Counted from the first letter of the stretch, positions 1 through 5,626 are shown. The stretch is DNA of 5,756 bases from Dysgonomonas sp. (GCA_003523545.1 DQAM01000430.1:1-5756); one strand, 5' to 3'. Translations and numbers: made by a program. Notes: generated from the letters alone by a model not told the origin.

Positions 1-15
1 AATCTAATCTTTCGG

Positions 16-1470
16 ATGGAAGAAAAATCATTAAAAGAAAAAACGGTTTCCGGATTAAGCTGGAGTGCAACAGACAAGCTTTTCCAGCAAACCTTTGTTT
101 TCTTGTGCGGAATCCTGCTGGCGCGAATGCTAACAAAGGAAAGCTACGGGCTGATAGGCGTACTGGGTATATTCACCGGCATTGCCAATTTGTTGCAGGA
201 AAGCGGATTTACAACTGCCCTCATCCGCAAAAAAAATGCTACCGAAGACGATTATGTTACCGTTTTCTACACGAATATAGCCATAAGCATTATCTTATAC
301 CTGATTCTTTTTTTTCTGGCACCCCTGATAGGATCATTCCACGACAATCCCGAATTAGTTCCCCTTTCACGCTTTGTCTTCTTGTCTTTCCTGTTCAATT
401 CTTTTGCTATTATACAAACGGCTAAGCTCTTAAAAGAACTAGATTACAGCCTCAAAACAAAAATCAATCTTTTTTCCGTCCTGATATCCTACGGATGTGC
501 TCTTCTTCTGGCTTACCTCGGCTATGAAGCCTGGGCACTGGCATCCCAGATTGTTATCATAACTTTCGTAAGAAGCGTCTGCCTGTGGATATTCGGAAAA
601 TGGAGGCCCAAAGGGAGATTCTCCTATACATCATTCCGCGAATTCTTTTCTTTCGGATCGAAACTGGTAGCCGGGGGCGTCATGAATTCTTTCACGACCA
701 ATATACCGCAGAATATCATCGAGAAACAATATTCGTTAGGAGTAACAGGTTTGTACGCACAGGCCAGCCGTCTCTTCAATACAATTTTCGACTTTGTAAC
801 AGGTACGATACAAGCCGTTCCATTTCCTGTACTATCCAGTATCGACGATGAAGTAAGGCTGAAAAAAGCATTCCGCAAATTTATCAGGGCTAAATCCCTG
901 GTTATCTGCCCCCTTTTCATGGGAATGATTCTAGTTGCACAGTCATTCATATCAGCACTTCTCGGTTCGAAATGGGACGGTACAGCTCCTATACTCCAAT
1001 TGTTGTGTATAGGAGGATTTTTTGCTTCAATGGATATGTCAAGTAATGATTTACTCAGAGTCAAAGGGAAGGCCGGCACCATCCTCTCACTCGAAGTTTT
1101 CCGCAATATACTGATTGCAATGGTTCTGATAGTAAGCATTTTATTAAAGGCCGATTACTTGTATATGGTGGGCGGATTATCAGCAACTTATCTTATAAAA
1201 TATATAGCAAGTTTATATATTACAAATAAAATAATCGGATACAAAACTTCCGAACTGCTAAAAGACTTACTTCCTTATTTTGCTGTCGCTTTGTTTTCGG
1301 TATTATGCGGATATCTTTTAAAGTACATTATCCCCAGCCAGCTTTTGCTTTTTATCTGCCAGATTATATTCGTGGGAATTATTTACTTTAGCATTCTTTA
1401 TTTTTCGGGGTCGGTATTGGTCAAAGAAACCTTCGATTTAATAAAAAAGTCTATTCTGAAAAAAAGATAA
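16..1470 (+). CDS. Wzx-like polysaccharide flippase (MOP superfamily, Polysacc_synt_3/WzxC-like)
   Basis: This 484-residue inner-membrane protein probably flips undecaprenyl-linked oligosaccharide repeat units to the periplasmic side for O-antigen or capsule assembly. Sequence evidence: a short charged N-terminus (MEEKSLKEKT) leads into about 12-14 hydrophobic segments over the whole length, for example residues 22-38, 84-106, 152-170, 296-318, 360-378, 420-437 and 443-465. Family-like stretches are ESYGLIGVLGIF (42-53), ESGFTTALIRKK (62-73) and GLYAQASRLFN (245-255), with basic loops between helices and a lysine-rich end. Length is usual for the family. The start at 16 is supported by the N-terminal family pattern, but only 15 bases upstream are visible. 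The stop overlaps the next start by one base, suggesting translational coupling. The sugar substrate cannot be read from sequence. The WzxC/TuaB type is the best match; a teichuronic-acid or exopolysaccharide exporter of the same superfamily is possible. Confidence 0.9.
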   Translation: MEEKSLKEKTVSGLSWSATDKLFQQTFVFLCGILLARMLTKESYGLIGVLGIFTGIANLLQESGFTTALIRKKNATEDDYVTVFYTNIAISIILYLILFFLAPLIGSFHDNPELVPLSRFVFLSFLFNSFAIIQTAKLLKELDYSLKTKINLFSVLISYGCALLLAYLGYEAWALASQIVIITFVRSVCLWIFGKWRPKGRFSYTSFREFFSFGSKLVAGGVMNSFTTNIPQNIIEKQYSLGVTGLYAQASRLFNTIFDFVTGTIQAVPFPVLSSIDDEVRLKKAFRKFIRAKSLVICPLFMGMILVAQSFISALLGSKWDGTAPILQLLCIGGFFASMDMSSNDLLRVKGKAGTILSLEVFRNILIAMVLIVSILLKADYLYMVGGLSATYLIKYIASLYITNKIIGYKTSELLKDLLPYFAVALFSVLCGYLLKYIIPSQLLLFICQIIFVGIIYFSILYFSGSVLVKETFDLIKKSILKKR

Positions 1471-2354
1471 TGAAACTCAAAAGTCCAGAAAAGTACATAT
1501 CGCCGATACGGCGCATTTACCTGTATAAATACTACAGTTATGTAAATGCATTGCTGAAACTGCCTTTAGATGCTGAAAACACTTATAACTGGGACGGCAC
1601 CGACTTTAATTATGAAAAGGGCTTCGATATCATCACGGTTTCATTCAACAATACACATGTACTGAAACATCAGATAATAAAACTGAAAGAAAATCTGACA
1701 GACAAGAATTTCAACCATATCATTGCCGATAATTCTTCTTTAGCTGAGAAAAGAGAGGAAATAAAGTCCTTATGCCGGGAATATAATTTGATATATGTTG
1801 GGATACCGAAACCGAAAAGCAGATTTGATATGGGCGGCTCCAAATCACATGCTGCCGCACTTAATTGGATATATTACCACATAATAACAAAAAGAAACCC
1901 CCGCAGATTCGGATTTCTAGATCATGATATATATCCTCTGCAACCGGTTTCCATTGAGGATAAAATGCAGAATCAACCCATTTACGGAAAAAAAAGCGTG
2001 CGCAAAGAATACTGGTATCTATGGCCGGGATTTGCCTTCTTCGAAACTATTATACTAAAAAACATGCAAGTCAATTTTTCTCCGGCTAAAGTAAATAATA
2101 CCTATCTCGATACGGGCGGCACTATGTGGTACCCACTTTTTTCGAAACTGGACGCGTCAGGATATGTCTTTACCGATGACCGCACTATCTCATTAAAAGA
2201 AATGGGATACAATTACCTGGAAGAGGTTGAATTTCTGGATGATATTTGGTTTCACAGCATCAATGCTTCTTTCTGGAACAAGCAATCGGCGGATTACAGT
2301 GAAGCGATAGACGATATAATATTGAATAACAAAATTTACAGGAACACTAAATAA
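1470..2354 (+). CDS. Putative GT-A fold (family 2-like) glycosyltransferase
   Basis: This 294-residue soluble protein without signal peptide or membrane span is probably a cytoplasmic sugar transferase that builds a surface polysaccharide. Sequence evidence: FDIITVSFNN (52-61) resembles the first strand of a nucleotide-sugar-binding GT-A domain, IIADNSS (84-90) resembles its second, and FGFLDHDIYP (147-156) carries a DxD-type acidic triplet (DHD 151-153) suited to metal and nucleotide binding. Further on are WPGFAFF (185-191), TYLDTGG (211-217) and WFHSIN (260-265). The histidine in the last could be a late metal or substrate ligand. The first 50 residues are basic and aromatic (RRIYLYKYYSY) and might contact the membrane. 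The ATG shares its A with the flippase stop (TAATG), so the two genes belong to one operon. The coding region is AT-rich, as is common in polysaccharide loci. Donor, acceptor and exact GT family are not recognisable; the role rests on the DHD motif and the neighbour. Confidence 0.75.
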   Translation: MKLKSPEKYISPIRRIYLYKYYSYVNALLKLPLDAENTYNWDGTDFNYEKGFDIITVSFNNTHVLKHQIIKLKENLTDKNFNHIIADNSSLAEKREEIKSLCREYNLIYVGIPKPKSRFDMGGSKSHAAALNWIYYHIITKRNPRRFGFLDHDIYPLQPVSIEDKMQNQPIYGKKSVRKEYWYLWPGFAFFETIILKNMQVNFSPAKVNNTYLDTGGTMWYPLFSKLDASGYVFTDDRTISLKEMGYNYLEEVEFLDDIWFHSINASFWNKQSADYSEAIDDIILNNKIYRNTK

Positions 2355-3722
2355 CTACTCCGCTTTTACGTCTATTTCTCCGTCGTGGAAACGGGTTATC
2401 AGCCTGTCTCCCTTCTGCACTTCCTGACTGCTCTTTATGATCTTCAATCCCTTGAGAGTAAGTGTATATCCTTTTTTGAGTATGTTATCAGGTGAAACAA
2501 GATCTAGATATTGGCCGATACTGTTTAATATGTGTTTTTCTTCCTGAATCTGTTTTGACGGGGCATTCTTCAGCCTTTCAGAATATTTGCTGAGTAAATT
2601 ACGCTGCTCGCGTGTATTATCTTTCAAAACAAAGGAGAAACGCCTGCGGATCATCTCATAAGCCGTTATATTCTCTGTCAGCTGTATGCGGGACAGATTC
2701 TTCAATTTCTCAGAATAATGAAGCAGGGTGTTCATTCTGTCGCGGGTCATGTCTTTGGTGATGTAAGAGAAGCGGGCAAATAAACTGTCCAGATTGGTTT
2801 TATTTTCAAGAACGATTTCCTGAACAGAAGAAATGATCGAATCCTGTATATCTGCAAGTTCCGAAGCCGTATACTGCATTCTCCTGATTAGATACTCTGC
2901 AACGGCAGTAGGAGTCTTTGCCCGGGTGTGAGCTACAAGGTCGACAACCGTATCGTCCCTTTCATGGCCTATTCCTGTTATAACTGGCAAAGGGAATTGC
3001 GCACAATTAGCAGCCAGCAGGTAAGAGTCGAAACTGCTCAGATCGGAGGTCGCCCCCCCGCCCCTGATTATAACTACGGCATCGAATTTATCTACATGAT
3101 CGTAAATCCTATCCAGCGCACTGATAATGGATTCCTCGGTTCGTCCGCCCTGCATAACGGCCGGAAACAAGCGGGCATAGAATACAAACCCGTCCGCATT
3201 GTTATCCAGCTGATTACAGAAATCTTCATATCCTGCGGCTGTAGGCGAAGATATTACGGCAATACGGTTAGCTACGGGAGGCAATTCAAGTTCTTTGTTT
3301 AAAGTAAGGACTCCTTCTTCTTCGAGCTGCCTGATTATGGCGGCCCTCCTGCGTGCCTGATCGCCTAATGTATAGGAAGGATCTATATTGTGGACGTTGA
3401 GGCTGTATCCGTACAATTCGTGGAATTCGACGCTCACCTGCACCAGCACTTTAAGTCCGGAGGTAAACATTTGTCCGGTTTCGGATTCGAAGTAGGCTCT
3501 GAGAAGGCGGTAAACATTCGACCAGATACTTCCCCGTGCACGGGCAATGATATTCCGGTTGTTCTCGTCTTTCTCAATAAATTCGAGATAGCAATGTCCG
3601 CTTTGGTTTGTGCGTACGTCACTCGTTTCGGCACGCATCCAGAATCTTTCGGTGAACGTATTCGACAATACGCCCCGCACCAGGCCGTTCAGCTCATATA
3701 ATGAAAGAACCGGAGTTTCCAT
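2355..3722 (-). CDS. xseA: Exodeoxyribonuclease VII large subunit
   Basis: This 455-residue protein is the catalytic subunit of exonuclease VII, which degrades single-stranded DNA from either end into oligonucleotides in the cytoplasm and acts in mismatch repair and DNA-damage processing. Domains: an N-terminal OB-fold (about 5-110; LYELNGLVRGVL, ISN-type DNA-binding start), then the catalytic region with IAVISSPTAAGYEDF (154-168), FPAVMQG (186-192), IIRGGGATSDLSSFD (218-232) and TGIGHERDDTVVDLVAHTRAKTPTAVAE (249-276). D167, R220, H253 and D256 match conserved catalytic positions of the family. A long helical region (about 280-400) contains an internal repeat. The C-terminal PDNILKKGYTLT (411-422) and KGDRLITRFHDGEI are typical of the family's end. 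The ATG lies 3 bp after the aroE stop, so the two are almost certainly cotranscribed. Its TAG stop abuts the convergent glycosyltransferase stop. The partner gene xseB, often adjacent, is absent from the window. Confidence 0.96.
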   Translation of the reverse strand: METPVLSLYELNGLVRGVLSNTFTERFWMRAETSDVRTNQSGHCYLEFIEKDENNRNIIARARGSIWSNVYRLLRAYFESETGQMFTSGLKVLVQVSVEFHELYGYSLNVHNIDPSYTLGDQARRRAAIIRQLEEEGVLTLNKELELPPVANRIAVISSPTAAGYEDFCNQLDNNADGFVFYARLFPAVMQGGRTEESIISALDRIYDHVDKFDAVVIIRGGGATSDLSSFDSYLLAANCAQFPLPVITGIGHERDDTVVDLVAHTRAKTPTAVAEYLIRRMQYTASELADIQDSIISSVQEIVLENKTNLDSLFARFSYITKDMTRDRMNTLLHYSEKLKNLSRIQLTENITAYEMIRRRFSFVLKDNTREQRNLLSKYSERLKNAPSKQIQEEKHILNSIGQYLDLVSPDNILKKGYTLTLKGLKIIKSSQEVQKGDRLITRFHDGEIDVKAE

Positions 3723-3725
3723 ATA

Positions 3726-4475
3726 TTATCTTTCCTCGTTCCAGATATCCCATGCAGCCAGCGCCTGCAGCCACAGCATCTCTTCACCGTTTTTGGTAAC
3801 GGCTCCCTGTATATTCCCCAATTCGAGGAACTTAGTAACAGGCGGATTGTACACCAGGTCATACAAAAGGTGGTTTTTACCCAGTAATTCGTAAGGTATG
3901 GACGGGCAGGCCTCTACATCGGGAAATGTACCCAGAGGAGAAGCATTGACAATTACTTTGTATTCTTCGAGGATTTCCCCGGCAAGGTCGTAGTAAGTAT
4001 ACATATCCGGACGCTGGCTCCGCGACACGAACCGCGTTTCGAGACCGAGGCTTTTCAGAGCGTAATCGACAGCCTTCGATGCTCCGCCCGTACCTAAGAT
4101 AAGAGCTTTGAAGTGTTTAGCAGGATCGATCAGAGGAGATATCGAATTACGGAAGCCGATCAAATCGGAATTATAACCTTTGAGGGATACTTTACCTCCC
4201 GAACGGGTGATTTTTATCACATTGACCGCTCCTACGGCTTCGGCTGTCTCATCCAGTTCGTCCAGAAAGCGGATTACCTGTTCCTTATAAGGAAGGGTCA
4301 CGTTCAATCCTTTCAAACCGGGAGTGGAATCGATTATCCCGGGCAGTAAATCAATTGAATCTATTTCAAAATTCCGGTATTCGGCATCAATATGTTCCTT
4401 TTCGAATTTCTCAGCAAAAAATCGGGCTGAGAACGAATGTTTTAAAGGAAAGCCGATCAATCCGTATATATCCAT
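3726..4475 (-). CDS. aroE: Shikimate dehydrogenase (NADP+)
   Basis: This 249-residue cytoplasmic enzyme reduces 3-dehydroshikimate to shikimate with NADPH in the pathway to chorismate and aromatic amino acids. Counting from the chosen ATG, it begins MDIYGLIGFPLKHSFS, with the two shikimate-binding serines at 14 and 16. GLNVTLPYK (56-64) ends in the catalytic lysine K64. N85 lies in GAVNVIK, and YNSD (101-104) supplies the catalytic aspartate D104. The Rossmann loop is GTGGASKA (128-135), followed by VSRS (150-153) for the NADP phosphate. NASPLG (177-182), YDLVYNPP (205-212), NGEEML (229-234) and Q237 are also family motifs. The frame is open upstream to a TTG at 4508 (11 extra residues, SNNSERKVTP...), but homologues begin at the ATG, so 4475 is preferred. 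It lies 35 bp after the XRE gene and 3 bp before xseA. Length is slightly short but normal for Bacteroidota AroE. Confidence 0.95.
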   Translation of the reverse strand: MDIYGLIGFPLKHSFSARFFAEKFEKEHIDAEYRNFEIDSIDLLPGIIDSTPGLKGLNVTLPYKEQVIRFLDELDETAEAVGAVNVIKITRSGGKVSLKGYNSDLIGFRNSISPLIDPAKHFKALILGTGGASKAVDYALKSLGLETRFVSRSQRPDMYTYYDLAGEILEEYKVIVNASPLGTFPDVEACPSIPYELLGKNHLLYDLVYNPPVTKFLELGNIQGAVTKNGEEMLWLQALAAWDIWNEER

Positions 4476-4510
4476 GGGTGTAACTTTTCTTTCTGAGTTG
4501 TTGCTCAAAT

Positions 4511-4936
4511 TTATTTTTTCAGTTGCTCGATTTGTTTGTCTTTCTCTGCAAGAAGCCTTTCGTAAAGTTCCGTGACTTTATCAAGGGGGTAGTTCGTTGT
4601 ATTTTGTTGCAATTCTCCTACTTCTACCTCTCCCTGCCAGACATTTATAGTATCATTTGCATCTTTAGCAGAGTTTATATCATTCTGTTGATTATAAGTT
4701 TTCATTACTGCATCAGGCTTGAAATTCTTAAAAAAATCCGGCGAAACATCCATTGCCATCGCAATTTTATCCAGCATCTCGTCACTGATAATTTCCTCTT
4801 TTTCGAGGGAAGATATATCTGTCTGGTATACATTCAGTTTTTCGGCCAGGTCGTTTTGTGTCATATTTTTCCAACTGCGGGCCAATTTTACATTACGTCC
4901 GTGATGAATCCTTTTTTCTTCCTGTATTTCTTCCAT
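4511..4936 (-). CDS. XRE-family helix-turn-helix transcriptional regulator with C-terminal coiled coil
   Basis: This 141-residue protein is a probable DNA-binding regulator. Residues 13-72 form a Cro/C1-type HTH domain: GRNVKLARSWKNM, then MTQNDLAEKLNV (25-36, helix 2), YQTDISSLEKEE (37-48, recognition helix), and LDKIAMAMDVSPDFFKNF (55-72) closing the five-helix bundle. A polar, Asn/Gln-rich linker (80-115, QQNDINSAKDANDTIN) leads to a short heptad-like helix, DKVTELYERLLAEKDKQIEQLKK (119-141), suited to dimerisation. Similar HTH plus linker plus 'ELYERLL..K' proteins are common in Bacteroidota, but their targets are mostly unknown. It is the first gene of a leftward cluster with aroE and xseA. 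No strong ribosome-binding site precedes the ATG, as usual in this phylum. A promoter-like element and a 16-bp dyad upstream make autoregulation plausible; this is inference. There is no metabolite-binding domain. Confidence 0.88.
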   Translation of the reverse strand: MEEIQEEKRIHHGRNVKLARSWKNMTQNDLAEKLNVYQTDISSLEKEEIISDEMLDKIAMAMDVSPDFFKNFKPDAVMKTYNQQNDINSAKDANDTINVWQGEVEVGELQQNTTNYPLDKVTELYERLLAEKDKQIEQLKK

Positions 4937-4984
4937 GACTTTGCGATATTTTGATATTAGTAAATGTTTAATGAGTGCTTTTTG

Positions 4985-5000
4985 TTTAGTTTAAGCTAAA
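4985..5000. promoter_or_regulatory. Imperfect 16-bp dyad, candidate operator of the XRE gene
   Basis: TTTAGTTTAAGCTAAA is palindromic at 14 of 16 positions: TTTAG/CTAAA arms around a central TTAA, with one mismatched pair. It lies about 50 bp before the XRE start, between the proposed promoter and the ATG. Its size and symmetry suit a dimeric HTH protein. The operator role is inference; in AT-rich DNA a dyad of this kind can arise by chance. Confidence 0.35.
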
Positions 5001-5024
5001 GTACAACATTTTAAATAATCCATG

Positions 5025-5032
5025 CAAATTTA
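5025..5032 (-). promoter_or_regulatory. Candidate Bacteroidota -7 promoter element for the XRE-aroE-xseA operon
   Basis: On the minus strand this reads TAAATTTG, an exact match to the Bacteroidota TAnnTTTG consensus. A TTG at 5052-5050 could be the -33 element, but the 17-bp gap is shorter than usual. It would give a 5' untranslated region of roughly 80 nt that includes the 4985-5000 dyad. No second good promoter is visible before aroE, whose gap to the XRE gene is only 35 bp. Confidence 0.45.
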
Positions 5033-5057
5033 ATATTAAAGTTTATATACAATTAAA

Positions 5058-5086
5058 GGTTGTGCAGGCTGATATTATACACAACC
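5058..5086. repeat. Inverted repeat, 7 bp arms
   Basis: GGTTGTG (5058-5064) and CACAACC (5080-5086) are perfect inverted arms around a 15-nt loop. The right arm runs into CCCTATTTAAT, similar to the CCCTAYAYAAT that ends other modules of the cluster, so it may be a decayed member. As an isolated hairpin it is weak. Confidence 0.45.
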
Positions 5087-5100
5087 CTATTTAATTTTCA

Positions 5101-5188
5101 ACGTAGGGATAAACCTGTGTGTTTATCCGTTTCATTATTTACCTGTATCTGCGGAATCTGCGGACAACTTTGGAAGTTGTCCCTACGT
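5101..5188. repeat. Compound element with 9-bp terminal inverted repeats and two internal hairpins
   Basis: The ends ACGTAGGGA (5101-5109) and TCCCTACGT (5180-5188) are perfect inverted repeats. Overlapping the left end is a hairpin GGATAAAC (5107-5114)/GTTTATCC (5121-5128) with a 6-nt loop. Overlapping the right end is GGACAACTT (5162-5170)/AAGTTGTCC (5174-5182) with a TGG loop. Between them is a perfect 9-bp tandem duplication, ATCTGCGGA, at 5147-5164. Two head-to-head palindromes in one unit is the layout of REP doublets. Confidence 0.7.
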
Positions 5189-5286
5189 GTATTACTTTTT
5201 TCAGGGTTGACACACAGGTCAATCCCTACACAATGCTCTTATTACCGTAGGGACAGGTTCTAAACCTGTCCCTACGGTAAAATTAT
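5189..5286. repeat. 98-bp direct repeat, copy 1, with a perfect 18-bp inverted repeat
   Basis: This copy holds two palindromes. The first is GGTTGAC/GTCAATC-type (5204-5211 with 5218-5225, one G-T pair, loop ACACAG). The second is perfect: TTACCGTAGGGACAGGTT (5242-5259) and its complement at 5263-5280 around a CTA loop. The whole 98 bp aligns with 5321-5419 at roughly 80 % identity by hand. No T-run follows the 18-bp stem, so a plain intrinsic terminator is unlikely, although such a stem could still affect RNA ends or stability. Confidence 0.8.
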
Positions 5287-5320
5287 ATAAATAGAAACAA
5301 CTCATGAACTGTCAATACAT

Positions 5321-5419
5321 GTATTATATTTTTCGGATTGCCACATACGTCAACCCCTATATAATGGCTCCTTATTCCGTGTAGGTACAGGTTCTAGACC
5401 TGTCCGTAGGTAAGATTAT
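5321..5419. repeat. 99-bp direct repeat, copy 2 (decayed palindromes)
   Basis: This copy starts GTATTATATTTTT and ends AAGATTAT like copy 1, and it keeps the order of parts. The first palindrome is reduced (GATTG...GTCAACCC). In the second only ACAGGTT (5387-5393)/GACCTGT (5397-5403) around the CTA loop remains well paired, while the outer arms have substitutions and small indels. The conserved spacer parts outside the stems show that the whole unit was duplicated, not only the hairpin. Confidence 0.75.
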
Positions 5420-5437
5420 GGGATGGTGTAATAAACA

Positions 5438-5463
5438 GGGACGATTTTGGAAGTCGCCCCTAC
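5438..5463. repeat. Hairpin module ending in CCCCTAC
   Basis: GGG-CGA-TTT (5438-5447, with a bulged A at 5441) pairs with AAGTCGCCC (5451-5459) around a TGG loop, including one G-T pair. It shares the TTTTGGAAGT core and the CCCTAC end with the right hairpin of 5101-5188, so these two belong to one sub-family that flanks the pair of direct repeats. Confidence 0.6.
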
Positions 5464-5597
5464 AATATCAATATAAATAATTGATTATAAACCCTATAAA
5501 ATATAGTGGAAAAATTATTTTTTATATCCGGGCATTCGCTTATTTTTGTTTCCGGTAATGGATAAGTAATTTTATTATGATTGTAAAAGAAACTCTG
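5464..5597. other. AT-rich intergenic stretch before the leader promoter
   Basis: No gene is seen here. The stretch is strongly AT-rich and holds two small perfect dyads, ATAAT/ATTAT (5477-5488) and CTATA/TATAG (5494-5506). It also has a second TAnnTTTG match, TATTTTTG at 5541-5548, without a convincing -33 partner. It is suitable as an upstream promoter region or protein-binding site, but no specific element can be named. Confidence 0.5.
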
Positions 5598-5605
5598 TAT
5601 CTTTG
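5598..5605 (+). promoter_or_regulatory. Bacteroidota -7 promoter element TATCTTTG
   Basis: TATCTTTG fits the TAnnTTTG consensus exactly and is followed at once by a structured sequence, as expected if transcription starts at about 5610. The -33 element is poor: the nearest TTG (5581-5583) is only 14 bp away, and no TTTG sits at the usual distance of about 20 bp. A weak -33 suggests a regulated promoter or an additional activator; this is inference. It reads away from the XRE operon, so the two transcription units are divergent. Confidence 0.6.
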
Positions 5606-5626
5606 CCCTGTCTTTCGGGACAAGGC
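5605..5626 (+). promoter_or_regulatory. Hairpin at the predicted RNA 5' end
   Basis: GCCCTGTC (5605-5612) pairs with GACAAGGC (5619-5626) around a TTTCGG loop; seven of eight pairs form, with one C-A mismatch. Because it overlaps the expected start point, only the inner TGTC/GACA part may be transcribed. A 5'-terminal stem can protect an mRNA from decay. Confidence 0.45.

Larger units (their letters stand above)
5058..5463. repeat. Cluster of GTAGGG/CCCTAC-type palindromic repeats
   Basis: About 400 bp of noncoding DNA is made of hairpin modules, many bordered by GTAGGG on the left and CCCTAC on the right, separated by AT-rich spacers. The parts are listed separately: a weak inverted repeat (5058-5086), a two-hairpin element (5101-5188), two diverged copies of a 98-99 bp unit (5189-5286 and 5321-5419) and a lone hairpin (5438-5463). 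The layout resembles clustered repetitive extragenic palindromes (REP/BIME-like) or decayed MITEs. Several copies elsewhere in the genome would be expected, but this cannot be seen here. No protein gene lies inside; the short open frames conflict with the repeat structure. Confidence 0.8.

Noticed and set aside
624..1139. Minus-strand open frame of 171 codons inside the flippase gene
   Set aside because: It is a shadow of a well-supported membrane protein gene and shows no recognisable motif.
4476..4508. TTG start for aroE giving 260 residues
   Set aside because: The extra 11 residues do not resemble AroE N-termini, whereas the ATG at 4475 starts exactly at the conserved YGLIG(F/Y)PLKHS segment.
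4523..4954. Plus-strand open frame of 143 codons opposite the XRE gene
   Set aside because: It is antisense to a clear HTH protein, is rich in Phe, Cys and Ile as expected from a reversed frame, and has no family features.
5060..5263. Plus-strand open frame of 67 codons in the intergenic region
   Set aside because: It runs through palindromic repeats and encodes a low-complexity Cys/Leu/Arg-rich peptide without promoter or ribosome-binding signal.
5242..5280. Intrinsic terminator for a gene on either strand
   Set aside because: The stem is perfect and symmetric but has no T-run on either side and no gene ending next to it; it fits the repeat family better.
5058..5463. CRISPR array
   Set aside because: Repeats are few, diverged and palindromic, spacing is irregular, there are no uniform unique spacers and no cas gene is visible.
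5541..5548. TATTTTTG as the main promoter of the leader
   Set aside because: It matches TAnnTTTG but lacks a -33 partner and sits in an AT-rich stretch where chance matches are likely; TATCTTTG at 5598 is better placed before the structured RNA.
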